Assembly (NCBI GenBank): GCA_020974905.1
Contig: CP087563.1
Location: 5,890,001 to 5,954,000, forward strand
Source: Planctomycetes bacterium syqfu
GTDB taxonomy: Bacteria; Planctomycetota; Phycisphaerae; Phycisphaerales; Phycisphaeraceae
DNA: 64,000 bases
Direction: 5' to 3'
The position numbers were made by a program, and so were the translations under genes. This document shows, in pieces, positions 60,406 through 64,000 of the stretch (positions within the stretch are counted from its first letter, which is position 1; every line of letters begins with the position of its first letter). The notes beneath the pieces are model-generated. The model was given only the letters and a program-made list of their open reading frames with translations, was not told the origin of the DNA and did not search any database.

Positions 60406-61148
60406 ACAGAATTATTTTTGCCTTATTGCTTGGGGTGGCCATTGTCCTGACAGGTTGTGCCAGCCAGAAGCCTACGGACTATCGTCAATACGTCAATCAC
60501 ATGCCACGGTCGATTGTGGTCTTACCGCCGATCAATGAGTCCGCTGAAGTTGCTGCATCCGACGCTTTTCTGTCAACGGTAACACGACTGCTGGCCGAGA
60601 AGGGGTATTACGTTTACCCGGTTGCGCTGGTTGATCAGCATATGAAAGAAAACGGCGTGACGATTCCGGGGGAGATGCACCAGGTTAATCCTGCCAAGTT
60701 TAAAGAGGTGTATGGTGCCGATGCCGTCATGCTCATTCATATCAAGGAATGGACGACAACTTATATTGTTCTGGATTCGACGACCAAAGTGACGTTGGCT
60801 TTTAATCTGGTTGACACGCAAACCGGGCAGACCCTCTGGCAGCAGGCATCAACCTACGCATACAGTTCAAGCCAGGGCCAGAGTAATTTGGCAGCCATGG
60901 TTGTGGCTGCAACCATCCGTGCGATAGCCAGTGCCGCGGTGGATTTTGAAACCAACGTCGCCAGGTATGCAAACCAAGTTGCATTTTACGATGCGCAATC
61001 CGGCTTGCTGATCGGTCCCATGCACCCCAAATATCAGGAATCGCAAGTGAATGTTCAGGCCAAGCTTCAAGCGATTGAGAAGTGGGAAGCTGAACATGCC
61101 AATCTGCCATCTGAATCGCAAACTCTTGCGACAGATCCTGCCCAATAA
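60402..61148 (+). CDS. DUF799 / GNA1162-family lipoprotein, 248 aa
   Basis: Lipobox LTGC near residue 19 precedes the DUF799 core (RSIVVLPPINESAEVAASDAFLSTVTRLLAEKGYYVYPV, split by variable parts) and MLIHIKEWTTTYIVLDSTTKVTLAF. GNA1162 of Neisseria is the reference of this family. It is translationally coupled to DUF4810 by the ATGA overlap. The last 30 residues are polar and unassigned. It completes the tri-lipoprotein operon. Confidence 0.9.
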   Translation: MNRIIFALLLGVAIVLTGCASQKPTDYRQYVNHMPRSIVVLPPINESAEVAASDAFLSTVTRLLAEKGYYVYPVALVDQHMKENGVTIPGEMHQVNPAKFKEVYGADAVMLIHIKEWTTTYIVLDSTTKVTLAFNLVDTQTGQTLWQQASTYAYSSSQGQSNLAAMVVAATIRAIASAAVDFETNVARYANQVAFYDAQSGLLIGPMHPKYQESQVNVQAKLQAIEKWEAEHANLPSESQTLATDPAQ

Positions 61149-61170
61149 GTCAACAAAGGTTTGTTTGTTC

Positions 61171-62934
61171 TCACCCCAGTACCGAAAAGTCTGCAAATAA
61201 AGCATAAATCGTTGCGACCGCGATGAGCAGGGCAATACCGCCGGGGACTGCAAAACGCCAGGGGGTGATGTCGACTTCACCGGTGTGTTGATGCTCCCAG
61301 GCTTGGGCAGTGGGTGCGAGTTTGCCGATGATGAGCATGATCAAGATTAAGCCGACGAAGACCAGTCCCAGGAAGTGATAGTCATTGATCAGATCACCTG
61401 CGATGGTCTTGGCTGCATCTTGGGTGTGACTGAGCGTGACGTAGGCTACGCCATTCTTATCGGTCTGTGTGACACCTTCTGCATTTACCAACGCATAACC
61501 GGGTTGCTGAAGCAACTGCTCGACCTGTGCCAATGGCTTATCGATCTGCGACGTTACCTGTTTGGTTCCGATGGGAACGAAGTAGCCGGTGGCAATGATC
61601 AACAACCCTGCAATCAATCCGACTTTGGCAGCAATCGGAGGCACACGTTTGGTGAGCAATCCCATGATCACCACTGCAAAAATCGGGATGAAATACAGGC
61701 CGTTCATTTTCTGGAGATAGGCATAGATGCTCGATTGGCCGATGAGCATCGGCGCGACCGCGACCGCTACGATTGCAATGATAATGCCGAACACACGCCC
61801 GGAGCGTACCACCTGCTGTTCAGTCGCATCGCGCTTAAAGACGTTCTGATACAAGCCGATGGAAAAGAGCGTGCAGGCGCTGTTGAGCGCGGAGTTAAAC
61901 GAACTGAGAATCGCACCGACCATCACAGCAATGAAAAAACCGGTCAGAGGGGCAGGCAATACATCACGCACAAGTCGACCATATGCCATGTCATTTCGCA
62001 TGCCTGCATCACCCGCATACAGGTGATAAGCAATGATACCCGGGAGAACAAGATACAGCGGTCCAAGTAATTTCAAAGCGCCGCAAAGGATCACGCCTTT
62101 CTGGCCTTCACGCAGATTACTCGCGCCGAATGTCCGTTGGATGATCTGCTGGTTGGTGGTCCAGTAGAACATGTTCAGCAGGAAAACACCAGTGAAAACC
62201 GTGCTAAACGGCACTTCCTGTGTCGGGCCACCGATGGAGTTGAACCGATCAGGATTGGTTTTGATCACCGTTTGCAGACCATCAAGCATGCCGCCGGTGT
62301 CGCTGACTTTGGTTAAGCCGAAGTAGACAATCAGCATGCCACCAGTGAGTAGCCCCACGCCGTTAAGTGTGTCGGAGACGGCAACGGATCGCAGGCCGCC
62401 CCAGAGTGCATAAACCGATCCGACGATGCCAACGAATGCTGCCGTCAACGCGATGAGTACAAAGTCGTTGTTAATGCCGGTGAGTTTTTGCAGGTCAACC
62501 ATCTCGCTAAGCCCACGTGCACCGGTGTACAAAATGATGGGCAGGAGAATCCCGGCATAGGCAAAGAGGAAGATGACCGTGGTGATGGTCTGTGTGCCAT
62601 GGTCAAAGCGTTCTTCCAGGAGTTGCGGGACCGTGGTGATCCCACTCTTGAGATATCGTGGCAGGAAGAACAAAGCCATGAACACCAGCGCGACAACCGC
62701 GACGACTTCCCATGCCATGACACTCAAGCCGTCTTTGTATGCGGAGCCGTTAAGTCCGACCATCTGTTCGGTGGAGAGATTGGTCAATAGCAATGAGCCG
62801 GCAATGACGATGCCGCCCAGCGAGCGTCCGCCCAGGAAGTATCCGGCGGATGTTGCGTGATCATCTTTATGTGTGATCAGCCATGTGAGTATGCCAACAA
62901 GCGCGGTGAAAAAGACAAATGAGATAATGACCAT
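61171..62934 (-). CDS. Sodium:solute symporter (SSS/SLC5 family), 587 aa
   Basis: The LeuT-fold sodium symporter has about 14 transmembrane helices. Typical blocks are YFLGGRSLGGIVIAGSLLLTNLS (first helix with sodium-site residues, near 30-55), GGLRSVAVSDTLNG, TNQQIIQRTFGASN and ILSSFNSALNSACTLFS. An extra soluble stretch (about 465-535) sits before the last helices. The start ATG 62934 is preferred over TTG 62955. It likely imports a sugar, amino acid or related solute with sodium. It is convergent with DUF799 and in tandem with the alkaline phosphatase. Confidence 0.94.
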   Translation of the reverse strand: MVIISFVFFTALVGILTWLITHKDDHATSAGYFLGGRSLGGIVIAGSLLLTNLSTEQMVGLNGSAYKDGLSVMAWEVVAVVALVFMALFFLPRYLKSGITTVPQLLEERFDHGTQTITTVIFLFAYAGILLPIILYTGARGLSEMVDLQKLTGINNDFVLIALTAAFVGIVGSVYALWGGLRSVAVSDTLNGVGLLTGGMLIVYFGLTKVSDTGGMLDGLQTVIKTNPDRFNSIGGPTQEVPFSTVFTGVFLLNMFYWTTNQQIIQRTFGASNLREGQKGVILCGALKLLGPLYLVLPGIIAYHLYAGDAGMRNDMAYGRLVRDVLPAPLTGFFIAVMVGAILSSFNSALNSACTLFSIGLYQNVFKRDATEQQVVRSGRVFGIIIAIVAVAVAPMLIGQSSIYAYLQKMNGLYFIPIFAVVIMGLLTKRVPPIAAKVGLIAGLLIIATGYFVPIGTKQVTSQIDKPLAQVEQLLQQPGYALVNAEGVTQTDKNGVAYVTLSHTQDAAKTIAGDLINDYHFLGLVFVGLILIMLIIGKLAPTAQAWEHQHTGEVDITPWRFAVPGGIALLIAVATIYALFADFSVLG

Positions 62935-63037
62935 GAGGTGTTCCCGTGCGAGCAATAGAAAGGGTGTGGACGTGCTCTTTGATTCTAACGCGCCGCATGG
63001 ATGGGATGAAGTTGTTTTTATTTTTCAGTGCGTTGTA

Positions 63038-64000
63038 TCACGGCATTTCTTTGCCGGTCATGATTTGATAAATCTTGCGGGGAACCTCGGTGTTATCGAA
63101 GTTGCCTTCGAAGTGTTGGGCACCGACACCGATGGCGGAGATCGGCACGTCGGCTGCGCTGTGACCATGCGTGGTGAATTGATAGCCGGCAGCATTGGCT
63201 GAGAGCTTGAGGAAGGCTTCGGTGAAATCGTTGTTCTTGCCGTGATTGTAGACGATAGGCTGACCGTCAAGCAGCGCCTGCCAGGCTTTTTGCAGGAATG
63301 TGACGTTTTTTTCCGGTTGCTCGCGGATACCAAAATGGATCTGCGCCATCTGGTATGCGGTATTGAAATCCGCCTTCATGGCAACGAGTTGTTTGAGTTT
63401 GGTTTTGAAATGATCGTAGCTGGTGGTTTGCGCTGCAAGGTAGGCGGGATTGGGTTGACCGTCATGCTGCATGCCACCGGTTTCGTGGTCAGCGGTGATG
63501 ACGATGAGCGTGTCATTGGGATGCTTGTTGTAAAAGTCCAATGCAGCGGAGATGGCATGGTCCAACGCGATGACTTCGTGCGCCATGGTGCGGACTGCAT
63601 TGCCATGACCTGCCCAGTCGATCTTGCCACTTTCGACCATCATGAAAAAGCCCTTGTCATTTTCAAGCAGTCGGATGGCATGTTCGGTGAATGTAGCCAG
63701 TGAGATGTCATTGCTCGCGCGATCCGCTTCCCAGGGAAGAGGACGTCTGTCACTGTCCATTCGTTCGTTAAATCCGATGACACGTTGACCGGGTTTGGCG
63801 TTGATGAGTGCCTCAAGCGAATGGGTGATGAGAAAACCGTTTTGTGATGCGACTTGGAGATTATCAATGCCGTTGGCGGACTTGCCGGACAAGCCACCAC
63901 CTGCAAAATATTCAAACGGACTTGCTGCCAATTCCTGTGAGATTTGGAAGACCATTTTGCGTGACGGTTGATGAGCGTAGAAGCAGGCAGGTGTCGCGTG
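63038..64000 (-). CDS. Alkaline phosphatase, C-terminal part (runs off the right edge)
   Basis: 320 residues are visible without a start; the frame is open to the window edge. HATPACFYAHQPSRKM is close to the conserved block after the phosphoserine in PhoA-type enzymes. Metal-site motifs VESGKIDWAGHGNAV and ITADHETGG, and the C-terminal THGHSAADVPISAIG, are intact. Such enzymes cleave phosphomonoesters in the periplasm. The N-terminal signal and catalytic Ser lie outside the window. It is next to a sodium symporter. Confidence 0.93.
   Translation of the reverse strand, partial: HATPACFYAHQPSRKMVFQISQELAASPFEYFAGGGLSGKSANGIDNLQVASQNGFLITHSLEALINAKPGQRVIGFNERMDSDRRPLPWEADRASNDISLATFTEHAIRLLENDKGFFMMVESGKIDWAGHGNAVRTMAHEVIALDHAISAALDFYNKHPNDTLIVITADHETGGMQHDGQPNPAYLAAQTTSYDHFKTKLKQLVAMKADFNTAYQMAQIHFGIREQPEKNVTFLQKAWQALLDGQPIVYNHGKNNDFTEAFLKLSANAAGYQFTTHGHSAADVPISAIGVGAQHFEGNFDNTEVPRKIYQIMTGKEMP

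Overview
The window looks like a chromosomal segment of a planctomycete, probably of the Phycisphaerae type. This is an inference from gene content: a Ser/Thr kinase with a DMG activation-loop motif, a type II pseudopilin with an H-X9-D-like motif, a sulfatase, secreted beta-helix polysaccharide enzymes, and a ribosomal super-operon lacking rpmD, adk and rpsD at their usual places. Base composition is moderate, slightly above half G+C by eye, with a few AT-rich islands near 35.5-36.0 kb and 56.2-56.7 kb. I saw no tRNA, rRNA, CRISPR array or intact transposase gene.

Layout. 1-6.6 kb: the 3' end of a SpoU/TrmH RNA methyltransferase, a small conserved protein, a glycogen-synthase-like glycosyltransferase, bioA, a secreted VWA protein and two related membrane proteins. 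6.9-12.4 kb: a PHP-glycosyltransferase fusion, a second GT4 enzyme, a CBM-like protein and rsmB. 12.6-20.4 kb: a PAS-GAF-receiver regulator without an ATPase domain, a polyprenyl synthase, a Ser/Thr kinase, transaldolase and two paralogous membrane-anchored proteins. 20.4-27.8 kb: a GntR/LacI-type regulator with its own promoter and operator, a pseudopilin and two paralogous secreted beta-helix enzymes. 28-31.5 kb: a ferredoxin-like protein, a bifunctional-nuclease-family protein, and a tusA / DsrE-like / histidine kinase cluster. 31.7-39.9 kb: a sulfatase, a secreted protein, a GH5 glucanase, an AT-rich orphan inside repeat motifs, a transglutaminase gene with serially duplicated 3' ends, a lipoprotein and a frameshifted serine hydrolase.

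40.0-56.1 kb is the S10-spc-alpha ribosomal cluster (rpsJ to rplQ, with secY, map, infA, rpmJ, rpoA). It has a good promoter upstream of rpsJ, a terminator-like hairpin between rpsJ and rplC, a second promoter before map, unusually long spacers, and a repeated GGAA/TTCC motif next to four stop codons. S5 carries an RG-rich tail and L17 an acidic tail. 56.1-64 kb: membrane proteins, a lipoprotein, a CsgG / DUF4810 / DUF799 lipoprotein operon, a sodium:solute symporter and the C-terminal part of an alkaline phosphatase running off the window.

The spaces between genes hold several kinds of inverted-repeat element of about 77-94 bases (2693-2784, 4195-4271, 9409-9495, 20437-20530) that resemble REP/REPIN or MITE elements. 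The strangest structure is at 36.09-37.26 kb: a series of partial copies of the transglutaminase 3' end, joined at recurring GGTGTCAGGAACC motifs.
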